DNA from: Mariannaea sp. PMI_226
Taxonomy: Eukaryota > Ascomycota > Sordariomycetes > Hypocreales > Nectriaceae
Assembly: GCA_024336345.1 (NCBI GenBank)
Contig: JANFOG010000011.1
Coordinates: 186,001 to 250,000 of the forward strand
Reading direction: 5' to 3'
Length of the DNA: 64,000 nt
In this document: in pieces, positions 48,801-61,167 of the stretch
Position numbering within the stretch: position 1 is the first letter of the stretch
Layout: every line of letters starts with the position of its first letter
Position numbers and translations under genes: made by a program
Notes under the pieces: generated by a model
What the model was told of the DNA's origin: nothing
What the model saw: only the letters and a program-made list of their open reading frames with translations
Databases searched by the model: none

Positions 48801-51282
48801 GCCTCAAAAATCTGAGCACCCTTATAAGAGGCAAGAGTGGAAATACCCATCTTGCTCATGACTTTGAGAATACCACCATCACAAGAGTGCTTGTAGTTGC
48901 GGATGAGAGCCTCGTCAGAGAGCTTCTTCTTGATAAGACCCTCACGGTTAAGCTTAAGAATGCATTCCATGGCAAGATAGGGGTTGACGCCGTCAGCACC
49001 ATAACCTAGAAGGACACACATGTGGTGCACTTCACGAGCCTCAGCGGTCTCTACGATGAGAGCGACCATGGATCGCCACTTGTTGCTCACAAGATGGTGG
49101 TGAACCATACCGGAAGCGAGTACGGCGGACACAGCAACACGATCAGCGCTGGTGTTGCGGTCTGAGAGGACAATGATACGATCTTGGCCTTCAATAGCAG
49201 CAGTTGCCTCATTGCAGATACGATCAAGATGGTTCAGGTAGCCCTGGACACCTTCAGACTTAGGGAATGTCAGATCAATAGACCTAACCTTCCAGCCAGG
49301 GTAAGCCTCGGACATATTCTTGATAGCATTGAACTCGGGAATGGACAGAATTGGGCTTGGGAGCAAGAGACGACCGCACTGGGAGGGATCCATCTCAAGG
49401 AGGTTACCCTGGGGACCAACATAGCACTCCAGAGACATGACAATGGATTCTCTGATAGGGTCAATAGGAGGGTTTGTGACCTGGGCGAAAAGCTGTCGGA
49501 AGTAGTCGTAGAGAAGGCGAGGGGCCTGGGTAAGACAAGCAAGAGGACCATCATTACCCATGGAGCCCAGGGCTTCCTTCTCATCCGCAGCCATAGGGGC
49601 AAGCAACAGACTAACCTGCTCGTGAGTGTAGCCAAATGAGAGCATAAAAGGATCAGCTTGAATCTTGTTCTCGTCCAGCTGGGGAGAAAGATCCATAGAC
49701 TTCTCAACCGTCTCGAGGACCTTAGGTAGGGTAATCAATTCTTTATCAAGCCATGATCGGAAATCCTGGCGGCTAGCAACAGCCTCCTTCAATTCCTTAT
49801 CATCGATGATACGACCAGCCTGAGTGTCGACCAGCAGCATGCGACCAGGCTGGAGACGACCCTTCTGCACAACAGACTCTGGCTCAACAGGGATGGTTCC
49901 GACCTCAGAGGCACAGATGATGCGGTCATCGTCCATGACATAGAATCTGCAAGGTCGAAGTCCGTTTCGGTCGAGGTTGGCACCGCAGTACCGACCATCG
50001 GCAAAAGTAAAGAGCGCAGGGCCATCCCAAGGCTCCATCTGGCAAGCAGCCCACTCGTAGAAAGCAGCCTTCTTGGGATCCATGTCTTGGTTGCCTTGCC
50101 AAGCCTCAGGGACCATCAACATGACAGCCTCGGGGAGGGAGAGAACACCGTTGATGGTAAGAAGCTCAAGAACGTTGTCAAAGGCAGCGGAATCGGAACC
50201 ACCCTCCTCGACGATAGGATACATCTGCTCGAGTTCATCCTTGAAGACGTCAGACTGCATGACACCCTCACGGGCGCGCATCCAGTTCTTGTTTCCTCGA
50301 AGGGTGTTAATCTCACCGTTGTGAGCGGCCCATCGCAGGGGCTGGGCACGATCCCATGAGGGGAAGGTGTTTGTAGAGAAACGGGAGTGGACCAGAGCGA
50401 AGTGAGCCTCGTAATCGGCGTTCACAAGATCATGGTAGTAAGAGTAGACTTGGATGGGAGCGAGCTGGCCCTTGTACACAATGTTCTTGTTGGACAGGGA
50501 GCAAATGTAAAACCAGTTCTGCAGACCAATGCTTTGGGTAGCACGCTTACGGAGAACATACAACTGGCGCTCAAAGTGACGGTCATCAAACTTCTCAGGA
50601 TCAGTCTCTTCGGGAGCAACGCCGGAGCCATAGGCAGAGGCGAGAACAACGAAGGGTTGAAGGATGATGGGCTCGCGCGACTTGGCAGCAGGTCCAAGCA
50701 GCGTCGAGTCAACGGGAGGCCTTCGCCATCCCAGAACCCGTAGGCCCAACGAGTCAGCAACATCTTCCAGCTGCCTCTTGGACTCGTCAAGAGTCTCCTC
50801 ATCGGGCTTAAAGAACAGGTTTCCCACGGCGTACTGACCGAGAGGAGGTAGCTTAATGTTCTCCTCTTTCTCAAAGTTCTTGATGAAAAACCGGTGGGGA
50901 ATAGAAGTCATGACACCAGCACCGTCGCCATCTCGGGCATCGGAACCCACGGCACCACGATGGGTCATGTTGCAAAGAAGGTTTCGCGCATCGCTGACAA
51001 TCTTGTGACTAGCCTTGCCCTTGATGTGGCTGCGATTGATTTCAACAATTAGATGAATTTTCTTTTTTGAAGCCACTTTCGAGACTAGTTGCATGAGACT
51101 TACCAGGCGAAACCAACACCACAGGCATCCTTCTCCAGAGAAGGGTCGTACAGACCCTGCTTCACCGGCAGGGCACCAGCCCAAGAGTCATTGTTCTCGG
51201 TCTGATACTCATAGGGGCTGTATGATGATTGCTCTGCTTCAAGATGGGTCTGTCGGTCGTCGAATTCCTCGGTTAGGTGCAT
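44818..51282 (-). CDS. glt1: NADH-dependent glutamate synthase (GOGAT)
   Basis: Exons 51282-51104, 51029-45006 and 44947-44818 (minus strand) give 2110 residues, near the ~2145 of yeast Glt1. The enzyme makes two glutamate from glutamine and 2-oxoglutarate using NADH, and assimilates ammonium together with glutamine synthetase. Order of parts: a propeptide to residue 53, then Cys54 of CGVGF, the predicted catalytic N-terminus of the glutaminase domain; central and FMN-binding synthase domains; the CHLNTCPVG Cys cluster (~1190) for 3Fe-4S; a GxGxG-rich C-terminal alpha domain; and a fused beta part with CMDCGVPFC (~1650) and CPAPCEGAC for 4Fe-4[12 protein letters not shown] (~1752) for FAD and GGGDTGNDC (~1898) for NADH. 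Alpha and beta subunits, separate in bacteria, are one chain here. Introns are 74 and 58 bp. Confidence 0.97.
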
Positions 51283-51587
51283 GCTAGGCGACCGGGTTGA
51301 GGTGGATTATGGTGGGGGACGGTGGGGGTCGGAAAGATGGCGGGGCACCTCAGTGAAGAGTGGTGACGCCACTGTCTAGGTCTGAAGTGGCCGAGGAACG
51401 GGTTAGCACATGCATAAACGAGCCTCAAGAATAAGCACACAAAAAAAGAAGAGAAAAAAAGGAAAAAGGGTGAGATGACATGGCCTTGACCATTGAGGTG
51501 GGGGATGAAGGGATGATGGGATGACGGCGAGATCCAGAGAGTCCAGAGAGTGACGATTTAGCGGCTGGTTGAGAAGCGAAACAGATG

Positions 51588-51659
51588 CTATCATGATAGC
51601 TTGAGTCGATAGCTTGAGTCAAGTGGCGCGCTTGAGATAAGAGCAAAAGCTGGCGATAA
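51588..51659. promoter_or_regulatory. GATA-factor and Gcn4/CPC-1 site cluster upstream of glt1
   Basis: Five HGATAR sites lie in 72 bp: CTATCA (51588, reverse strand), TGATAG (51594), CGATAG (51607), AGATAA (51635) and CGATAA (51654). A perfect TGAGTCA lies at 51615-51621. Two of the GATA sites and two TGAGTC cores come from a tandem 13-bp repeat GATAGCTTGAGTC (51595-51607 and 51608-51620). The cluster is 306-377 bp upstream of the glt1 start. HGATAR is the site of AreA/NIT2 nitrogen regulators, TGASTCA of Gcn4/CPC-1; binding is inferred. Confidence 0.6.
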
Positions 51660-54600
51660 AGACAGCTATCCACACCAAGCCCGAGAATGCCCCGCCAGCG
51701 CCAAACCCCACAACTCGGCGCAATTTACCGAGTCAATTGCTGACAGGTAATTCATGGCTGCTTGGGGCTTTGTCCTGGTGTTGTTTGGTGCTCATCGCAA
51801 GTCGGCCGAGGTTCCCGCGAGCAGTGTTCTGTTCTGGCTCCCGACATGCGTGTCAAACCAGTCAAACCAGTCAAAACAATGCAGTTCGCGCCGCCATTGC
51901 CAAGCTTCGACAGGTTCCTCTCTTCCGCCGTGGCCCAGGCTGCGGCCCACAAGCCCCTCCGGGGTTTGGGTGCCACCTCTCTTCCCAAATGCGTGGGGTG
52001 GGATTTGCGCAAGTAGCAGCCAATAATGAGCGTTTCAATGCCAACCAGCTACCTATGCGGCTAAGACACGGGCCACCCAGATGCGACGAGGGACGTCACC
52101 TCGGCGATACAGCACATTTTGGACGCAAAGCGCCACGCGCGCCACGGGACACCACAATGTTCCAGGCTTGGTGGTTGCTTCTTTCGGCCACTTTGTGAAG
52201 ATTTTATCTGGAGAGGTGCTGGCATCTTTGTCCTGGGAGATTGTCTGATAAGGTCTAGGGTCGAAGCATGCGAGCCTGGTCGCTTGCAGAAAACATGTGA
52301 TGCTGGTCCAGTTGCACAACAGGTTCTTCAGCGACCACAATTGCCAGTGCTTTTCTGCCTTGCTGTATCGTTGCTGATGATCCAGGTCTGGCGAGATGGT
52401 CGCTGGCGCTTTAAGGCGAGATAACGGGAGAGTCCAGGAAGGCAGTGAGACCAGATAAGGACGGTGAAAGTGATGAATGGCAGTTGGGGAGTAGTTGTGA
52501 TACATGGGCGAATACAATTGTCAAACTTACCAAGGAGGGCTTGTTCCTCTTTCGTTAAGAGAGCGATGGGTATCAAAGGTCACTAGCTAGCTGTGACAGA
52601 AAATAATGCAAGTCGTAAAATGGCGAGAGAGAGCGTGCAAGAGGATAGAAGCAACCAGAGGAAGAGGAAGAAGGCGAGGCACAAAAGACGAGGAGGGGGG
52701 GGGAGAGCAACCTTTATGAGATGGAGGGATCTCAAAGTGGTTGCCCTTGGCGTAGAGACCTCCGTAGGTCGGCAGCAGGCATGTAGAGCCTACTTGGCAT
52801 GAATGGCCATGAGTGGCCCTGTGTGGCCTTACAGATCCATTACGACTATGGCTACATGGCACGGCTGCGGTAACGCACAGTACAGTCAACTCTGCCGTTC
52901 TGCCATGTCTGATACAACTTGCGTGGGCTCTGACTGGGTTAGGTCGAGTTGGCGGAGCTAGGTCTAGGTTCGGAACGATGGACTTGGTGCCATGCTGTCC
53001 TAGCAAAAGGAAATAGGTGACCGAAGGGGGAAAATTCCCAATGAATTGGCTACGGAGTACCGGGGGGTGTGGGAGAGTGGGGAGCGACGGGGAAGAAGGA
53101 GGGGGAGGGGGAAAATATGGGTGGCATAGGGGGGGGGTAAGATGAGGGCTTCTGGTCAAGGGAGCTCCTTCTCTCTCCAGAAATTACGAAGCAACTGGTG
53201 AGAAGAAAGCACAGGTGGTTGAAGGAACGCGAGGGTAACAACCGGACAGACGCAGGAAAACGTCAAGTTGCAGGGTCAAATGGGGGGTGGTGGGGGGAAA
53301 TCCATGGATGGGGGCGCCCACAACAGGGGTGAGAGGTCAAGCAAGGTCCAGGCTTGGACGGCGAACGCTCCAGCTGGCAATTGAATTTTACCTAGCCTGT
53401 CCTGCACAAAGAAGGCTGTCCCCTCCATGGTCTATTGCATGCAATATTTTTTTTTTTCTCTTTGACCTCCTTCCCACGATATCGGAGCCACACCTACCCA
53501 TTTCTTCTTCTACTTCTTTTCTTCTTCACGCCTCTAACAACTCCATCGCTCTCATATTGTTTTTATATTGTCTCGTTCGGGACTACGTTGGCGGCCTGGG
53601 AGACCTTTTCTACCAAAAAAGCCACGCCACGCCACGCCATGCCCCCTGGAAGAAGTCTTTGACCCGCTCAAGACGAACTCCTTGAGATTACATCCGTGTC
53701 CGGCGTGCCGCGAGGCTCCAAGTGGGCGGACACGCACCCTGCCGTGGCCCGATGTAGATGGTGGCCCTCCATCCTCCATTAGTCCATGAGTCCATAAAAG
53801 CACATGCCAGAAAAACAACGCAGGCAAATGGGCTTTGATGTATTTGCACGACGTTCCCATCACTGACATGCCATGCCATGCCCGGGGCTCTCCACCGATG
53901 CCTTAAATCAGAAGACAACCAAGCCAACCACCAAAGGAGGGCCAGGCGAAGCAGGCCATGCTCTTCGGCATCCCTCCGGAGTCCAGGTGCCCTCCATGGC
54001 CTCGGGATGCGCTTCCACCATGCCGTGTCTCTCGGCGATGTACGGAGTCCGGATCCTCGTCCGAAACTCCTTGATTCCAACAACCTGATGAGTCTGCCTG
54101 TCCATTCGCACGCCTCTTCTGGGTAATGAAGCAAGAGCCATGTCCTGGACCAAACCAGAGTCTCCCAACTCTCCTTTCTGGCTCCAAGCTTCCAAGAGTC
54201 GCCAAGGCACAGTGCGACGGCATGCGCCAACAGGTAGTGACTTTTTTTGGCCATGTTTTCCCTCTGCCTATCAGACCTCGCCCGTATCTCCTTGAAGCAA
54301 AATAATATCGTAATTAACCTCTGTCAGGGTCTGCTGTAGCCTAGGGCTAATTTGGACTGGAAGCTAAGCTTGTGGGCGCGAGAGCGCAGGGCAGAACACC
54401 AGCGCGGCGGACGAGCGCTTGGCGGGCTAGTGGGCGTAAACATCCCGCCATCATGTAGCCACCCCTCCTCCCCATCCTCCCATCCTCCCCTCGTCCCTCT
54501 GCCCACCAAATCCCGCCACGACAATGCCGTCCTCTAGACATTGTGGGCAGGAGATGTCTCACTCCCAAGGACTACCCCATTCACTCCTGGCCAACCTCCC

Positions 54601-56145
54601 GATTCATCCCCATCCTTACTGTCTAGACGTCGATTTTCTCATCTCTCCATCTTCCGACTGGATCGGCAAGTCCTCGGGGCAAGGGGATCTTGCTTCCCCG
54701 TCAGATTCGCAACCAATATTGCCAAGGCGAGATGCCCACGGCTAATTGCCATAGATGCCAACAGCTTCTCGTTGCTGGTGAAATCTACCATTCCATGGTG
54801 GTAATATACAGTACCTAGGAAAGATATAGATGCATCGGTGACATGTACAGACATCAATGATTGCTTTTTTTTTCTTGTTATTATTTTTCCCTTCTTTAAC
54901 GCCTCTGGGCCCCTACGACACGCTACGTACCTCGTACTACGTAACAGCGAACCCCTCTGTAGATCTACAGTGTTCGGTAGGTGCGATCTGTCATGGCTAC
55001 GTAGCTTCTGTTCCGCCCACCTTGGCTGTGGCCTAAAAATTAGTGCAGGGTCAAATTGGAAGCGTCACAATGAGAGTTTCCCACATCCCTGTCGTCTGCT
55101 GGGTTGGCTGGTCTCGTTCTCTCCCATTTCGCCTCACTCTCCTATTACATATCGAAACAAGACTTTCAATGCCACTTCTCTACACCGACTCCCCAAATCA
55201 GAACACCTTTTCATATGTTCGATTCTAATAAAACAAACCCTCACACGTCATTGCCTGATTCTGACACTTTTCCCATGATCTGACGTGACACCCTCTCGGA
55301 GTGGGAGGCTCTCACCGAGCGGTCAGCGCCAGTCAATTTCTCCTTGCGGATAATGGTACAACAGCCAAGATGTGATGTTTCTGTCAACCCTGCTTGCGCT
55401 GACCAGTTGCATGCTTGAGCCCTTGTGTCTGCACTCCCTCGGGCTCGTCAATCCCCGCGTCATGATCGGCTAGAGCGACAATCCAGTAAAAAGGGTCTTT
55501 CAATCGAGTCCAGCCCAGTCCAATCATACTGTGCTTATTCGGAATCATCCTCGCGCTACGGAATATTGCCTATCCATCGATGGATAGGAATAGTGTTTGC
55601 AACACACTTTCGTGTAAGAGAAATCCGGCGTGAGGCAGCAGAGAGTTCGCCGCTTCCTTAGCCAGCCCATCTCGGCAGCACCCCACATGGAGCTGCAAGC
55701 ATGGGCTAGGATAATGCTGCGCATCCGTGCGACGCCGCTTCGAACGTTGAGCCTAATGCGCATTCTCCGTGGATTAGAAAGCAGGCCAAAGTTGCGACAC
55801 CAATCACAGGCCGCAATTTCAAACCCAGCGCTGCCGATGTCGCGCTCGTTCCCTAACCTCCAGCGTGGGCCATGCATTGCGCTCACAAGGGGGTGGGAGG
55901 CGCTTTTGACGTACAGATGCTGCGCGGGGGAACTAGTCGGCGCCCTGATTCGCCCGCAACTCAATGTCCAGGTTTCCAACTACAACTAGAGGCAACCTCT
56001 CTAAGAGGCTGGACGCTCCTCCTTTATGTCGGTGGTGAGACTCCAGCGAGTCATATTCGAATATGCGAGCTTCTACACCCACGTCCCCAATTTCAGCAAC
56101 GGGATAATGCACCACGCATCGCGCATGTCCGATGCGTGTTACTCG

Positions 56146-56184
56146 CTTGCAGACGTGCAGGCTTGCAGACTTGCAGGCTTGCAG
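56146..56184 (+). repeat. 16-bp tandem repeat, 2.4 copies
   Basis: CTTGCAGACGTGCAGG is followed by CTTGCAGACTTGCAGG and then CTTGCAG. Two full copies differ by one base. It is non-coding and upstream of the Apc15-like gene. Confidence 0.8.
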
Positions 56185-58588
56185 TGAGACCACCTTCCGA
56201 AGAAACTTCTCTCGGCTAAAGTAGCCTACAGGGTCTAAGCTGACACTCCAGGCTTGAGGCCTGTCATCATGGGCAGCTTGATCCTGAGAATTTCCATCGT
56301 CCGAATTGGCTCTTTTTTTGGTCGATTCTGAAGTGTTGAGCTGCGTCACCGACACATGATACAGCATGCGAAGTTACGAAACGAAAACCTCACCGTCGAC
56401 TCACCTGGCGAGACTTCGGCCAATAACGCCGAATCTGCCGGAGCACACACCTTGACCTCCTGGCGTGAGAAACAGACCACTTTCAGAGGCAGAGGTTGAG
56501 AGCCTGATGCCAGGCTTTCCCCAGTGCTGTTGGAGCAGGGTTCTTTGTACTAGCACTTTCTTACTTCTTTTTTTCCCTTTCATTTTTCATCAATTGCCAA
56601 CCTAGTTAAAACCATAGGTTGGCGGTGGGAGTGACATTGAACCACAAGTTTCGCCAACTCACACCATTATCGCACAGTCACAACGTGGACATCAAGAAAT
56701 TGGAGCAAAGGGCCAATCACAGGCTTTACGGTCTAACCCATCATCCCTTATCTCGCGCCATCTAGGGTTGCCTATCCTTTTGTAGCGTGCGTCATTGAAA
56801 CTCATGACACTAAAACGGAAGAAGCTCGTGCCGGAGACTCATCGGCTGGCCAGGGTGCAGATCATTGAGTGGGCGCTAGTCAGCGCCATCCTACTGTCCA
56901 GTACAGAAGCGCAGGTCGCACCACAGGTTCGGGAGTCGTGTGTGTTGCCTCCGTTCTCAGTCCTCCATGAAAATATTCTTCCATAGGAAGACGTCACTGC
57001 TTCGGGAAATTTGACCCGACAAGGGCTGTGTCTTTACGCAGCAAGAATGGGGGTCAACACGGACGCTTTCCTCTCCCATAAACTAGTTTCGAAACGCATG
57101 TGCTTGTGCGCGGTACGACAAAAACAAAACATGTGTCCCGCTGGTGATGCTGAAACTTTTTTCGTTCTTTCAACGCCCCGAAGCTACTATATAAGATCCT
57201 ACCGAGCTCATGATCACTTGACACTGGCGGTGTTGCCCCTCCGCCTTCCATGACACTGAACGAGGGACGTGCCATGAGATGGGCATGGGGGCGGCCATGG
57301 GCGTGTCATGACAACAATCACGATTTGAGCCCCATATCCGCCCAACCTCCACAGCATTGGTCCATTCTTTCCCGTTGTCCGTGTGCATGCTTGCGTGCGC
57401 CTTTATTCCTAGCGCCATGCCAGGGTCCTTATCTCTTGTTCCCATTCCTCCATACAGCAAGAAATCCAAGGGGGCTAGAAAAACACAAATCAAGTAGAGG
57501 TATTATAAGTATCAGAAGGGGCGACTGTTCGAGCGGAGCCCTTGGAAGGTGGAGGAGATCGAACTTCGGGCATCTCTGACCGGCCGAATTCGGCGTTGCT
57601 CAGCTCGGTCGCACCAGTCCGGAGTACCGTATTGGATATGGCATACGGCATTGCGGAGCCGACTGCACATTAATTGAGACACAACAGCAGTCGGTAACTG
57701 TTGAGAAGTCTGAGAGAAAGATTAGAAAAGCTCTAACAGCGACAGTTCTGAAGCAGACAAACCTCGGCAGCATCCACTCGCCAGCTCCGTCCGTCCTCAA
57801 GCACCGGTTTTCCGCCTCTCCGCCTACTGCCACCTCCTCCTCCACTGCCGCTAATCAACCTATGCCTGCATCGTCCTAGACAATGAAGTCCCGAGTTCCC
57901 CCGAACGTCCACCCTCGTTCCTCTTAACCCCGACCACGTCTCCAGTTCCGGACGGTTCAGACTCAGCCCTGGCCGTTTCTAGCAGCACGGAGCGCAGTAG
58001 CTCGAACATTGGCTGCAAGGAGTGCAGCAATGTTGCAGCCAAAGTTCAACTTCATTTACATTACAAAATGAATAACGAAATTCCACCGTTTACAACGGCC
58101 TCGATCGCAGCGACGAAGTTTTATCGGGTCCGCCCTGTAGTAGCAGCCTACCAGACGAATTTTACTGACAAACAGCGTCGCACATGGGAGCCAGAACTCG
58201 GATCTTCATCAACAGCCCTCGGCCGCCCTCAAGTTTTCGCCGAGCCGCTCCAGCCGCTGTAACGTGACTTTCGCTGCCCTTTTTTGTGCCCTCCTTCAAA
58301 TGCAAGCCTGAAACTGAGCTGGTTCTTCCAAATCGTCCTCAATCGTAGCTAGTATCTCCATTGACGAATGTGCGACCCAGCCATTCAAATAGCAAGATTT
58401 GAGCGAAACAAATGATGTGTTCGACACAGGGTTTCCGTCCAAACCGCGCCTATTAGGCGCCCACTTGCGCTTGTCGCGCGTGGTGCCCCGCACCCATCCT
58501 TTTCCCTAAGTAACCCTGGTGCTCCATTACGAAACTCCACGTCCGCAAGCACGCGTGACCTAGCAAAGACGCGCTGAAGCAGACCAAA

Positions 58589-59773
58589 ATGTTTACTTCA
58601 CTTCCAGACTTCACTCCGCGAGATGTATGCTATATGGGTATCTGACTTGACGCTAAGAGTTTGCAGCTCACAATTCTCCAGTCGCATTCCTTGTGGTATA
58701 GATCTTCTCGCAGCCCCTTTACTCCACCTGAACCTCCCGACAATCACCCTGGCGACTCGCATCAACAGCAGCATGGGGGTCACCATGCTCGTCAACGCGG
58801 ACAGTTCCTCGAACGCTCAGCGCTTGCTCGTTTAGCTGCAGATGAGCAATACATTCAACGTCGGCGAATGAATATTCAAAATTATGGGAGCGGTTGGCTG
58901 AAACCTCCCGGTGTACCTAAAACGCTCCATCAAATGCGAGAAGAGAAAAGAGAACAAGAAGAGCATCAAGAAGCACTTCGTCGGGAACAGCTTGCGCAAG
59001 AACTAGCCGAGGCTGAGGCTGGAGCTATTCCTGAAGATGGAAATATGGACGATGTTCAACTTGACGGGGCACAGGACCTGGATGATGAGATCCCTGATGC
59101 GGAAGAGGAGTATGGATTACCTGATGACGATGATGATGATGATGACGACGATGACGACGACGACGACGATGATGATGATGATGAAGAGGAAGAGGAAGCA
59201 GAAGAAGATCAAGGAGATATAGATGAGGACGAGGCCAGAGCCACCGGGAATGCGGATGAATCTATCCTGAGAGAAGAGAGGCAAAACGACCTTGTGGCTG
59301 CTAGGATGCGGATGAATGACGATGCCTTCCGAGAAGCTCTTATCCGTGGTAGCGATAATGGTGACGGCATATACAGTGGCGAAGACGAAGTGGAAGAAGA
59401 AGAACAAGGCAACATGCTAGGCGAGGATGACTTTGCGCCTGACGGTACGGAGGATAGCTTGGGCATGGATATGGATGCAGACCTTGACGAGGAAATCCCC
59501 GAAGCCGAGAGTGGTGGTTACGAGCACACCGACTCGGAGGCGGAGCTGTCCAGCAGTGAAGAAGATGACGACGAGGACGAAGAGGACGAAGAGGATGTGG
59601 ATATGAGCTTTGTGCCTCGTAGTGCAGCCATGCCTCCTCCTCGGTCCCCAACTTTGCATCCCAGAGTAAGTATGGCTAGCCGTCCTAGTATGGACATGAG
59701 CCATCTCCTCTCGCAAGACGGCAGCAGCTTCATGGATAGCAGCCCTGCAGCAGGCCGCCGTGCTCGCCAGTAA
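58589..59773 (+). CDS. Apc15/Mnd2-like subunit of the anaphase-promoting complex
   Basis: Exons 58589-58624 and 58667-59773 give 380 residues. The 42-bp intron has donor GTATGC, branch GCTAAG and acceptor TGCAG. The N-terminus MFTSLPDFTPRD, then LTILQSHSLWYRSSRSPFTPPEPP, matches the start of fungal Apc15p proteins. A conserved helix block follows (RSALARLAADEQYIQRRRMNIQNYGSGWLKPP is recognisable in two parts around residues 59-90). Apc15/Mnd2 sits in the APC/C ubiquitin ligase and controls mitotic checkpoint turnover and, in yeast meiosis, Ama1. The C-terminal two thirds are very acidic, including a run of 20 Asp (about 166-185), and probably disordered. It is convergent with BET1. Family call is good; function is inferred. 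Confidence 0.8.
59123..59182 (+). repeat. GAT/GAC repeat encoding 20 Asp
   Basis: Twenty consecutive GAT or GAC codons inside the Apc15-like gene. Both codons are mixed, so the repeat is imperfect at DNA level and less prone to slippage than a pure triplet array. Confidence 0.95.
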
Positions 59774-60448
59774 TGATGATACGACAATAATTGGGCAATG
59801 TCTTCAAGGCATGGTTTTTCGACATACCCTTGAACAAAGCAATGAATCCTCCTTGTAGAATTATGACTCGAGAAAAAAAAAGAAGAAAAACGCAGAGGGG
59901 GTCTAATTATGCTCCCTCAGTTCTGTTCTACTATGTATTTGAATAGATAATAGATATAAATCATTTCCACCATCATCCCCTCTTTTGAACAGCAATATTA
60001 TTACAAGTTAATGTACGATGACAGAAGAAGGCCTGTCAGTTTTTTGGTCTTGGTTTGTTTTGGTCGCACAACTCTTGGTTTCCGGGTAATCATGATGCAA
60101 AGACGTAACAAAAAGGTCAACGCCAGTTCCCAACGCCATCCAAAGGATACATGCATCCATAAACATATATTGTAGCCTCTCTTCTCTTTGAAGGGTTTCC
60201 CCCCTCAAGTTTCCCTTTTGCTCGATGGTTCGTGTCAAAAACCTTCGAGTCTGGTTCGTCCATGGTTTGCTCATACCATCCCCAGTTGGTTTGTTTAGGG
60301 TTCGAGATCATATTCGGCAACAGTCTGCTGTTGTGCTGCGAACAGTTTCCAAGTAAGTCGTGCCAACTCCCGATGATTTTGATTTTTCTTTGATTGGCGA
60401 TGGCTGCCGTAGTGCTCGCTTTGCAAGCTAATATTCTTTTATTCGGCT
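59774..60448. other. Convergent 3' region between the Apc15-like gene and BET1
   Basis: About 675 bp containing both 3' UTRs. There is an A-rich patch near 59872-59890 and a T/A-rich segment near 59940-60010. No coding potential. Confidence 0.7.
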
Positions 60449-61167
60449 CTAAAACAGCCACACGTAGGTGAAGAGCATAAAGACGGCGGCGAAGAAGATA
60501 AGCCAAACCTTCCAGCCGACACCAGTTCGTTGGGCCATCAGGAGCATCCTGTTCATGGTGCCGCGGAGGCGCAGTCGGGTCGAGTCGAAAGAGTCGTTCA
60601 TCTTCTCGGCGAGGGCGGACGAGTCGCGGATTTCATCACCGATAGCAACAGTCAACTATAGGACAAGCAGAATACATATGTCAGTTTCACTTCTTTGTCT
60701 GGCGGTTCTGCGTCAACTGGAATGTGCTTGGGCGGAAAATGGACTCACATCCTTCAACACTTTGACCTTGCCTAGAATGCCTTCAACATGGGCATCATTC
60801 TGGCTCTCCAGCTCGTTCAGCACGGCGTCGCTATACTGGCCCCTCCGGTTGGGCGTGGCCGATCGAAATCCTCCCTGAGGTCCGCTGCCGCTGATGCCCA
60901 GCCCCGTGGTGCCGTTGGGGGCCCCGTAGCCTCCGTATCCGTAGCCGCCGGGGCGGGGGCTCGCGCTGACGGGCCGTCGAGAGGTGTCGCCGGTGTATCC
61001 CTCGAAGAGCGCGCTTCGGGAGTCGCGCTGGTGCAGCGAGGATGCGCCGAACCTGTTGTGTCAAGTGGTTGTGTGAGCATTCTGGTGACGTATGGATGGG
61101 GTTGGGTTGGGCCACTTCTGCTAGGAAGGGGGAGAATGATTGGGGCATGTATGTACCGTTGCGCCAT
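60449..61167 (-). CDS. bet1: Bet1-type SNARE of ER-Golgi transport
   Basis: Exons 61167-61157, 61052-60749 and 60655-60449 (minus strand) give 173 residues starting MAQRFGASSLHQRDS. The SNARE motif runs from about QYSDAVLNELESQNDAHVEG through IGDEIRDSSALAEKMNDSFD (~74-136). A C-terminal membrane anchor (~154-173, VWLIFFAAVFMLFTYVWLF) ends the chain, as in tail-anchored Bet1. Bet1 is a Qc-SNARE that pairs with Sed5, Bos1 and Sec22 to fuse ER-derived vesicles with the early Golgi. The N-terminal half is Gly/Pro/Ser-rich (GGYGYGGYGAP) and longer than in yeast. Exon 1 codes for under four residues. Introns are 104 and 93 bp. Confidence 0.9.

Larger units (their letters stand above)
51283..58588. 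other. 7.3 kb gene-free interval upstream of glt1 and apc15
   Basis: This is the divergent spacer between glt1 (-) and the Apc15-like gene (+). Frames of 100-190 codons exist on both strands (for example near 53700-54250) but overlap heavily and show no domain or splice-linked exons. It holds a GATA/CPC-1 site cluster near glt1 (51588-51659), a G7/G9-rich patch near 52690-53140, a 9-bp AACCAGTCA-type repeat near 51857-51880 and a 16-bp tandem repeat at 56146-56184. Confidence 0.6.

Noticed and set aside
53688..54254. A 188-codon minus-strand frame, with other long frames overlapping on both strands
   Set aside because: The local G/C-rich composition lowers stop frequency in all frames. The translation is Trp/Arg-rich and shows no domain.
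60300..60320. GGTTCGA box resembling a tRNA B box (also near 43907)
   Set aside because: No A box, acceptor stem or cloverleaf could be drawn around either site.
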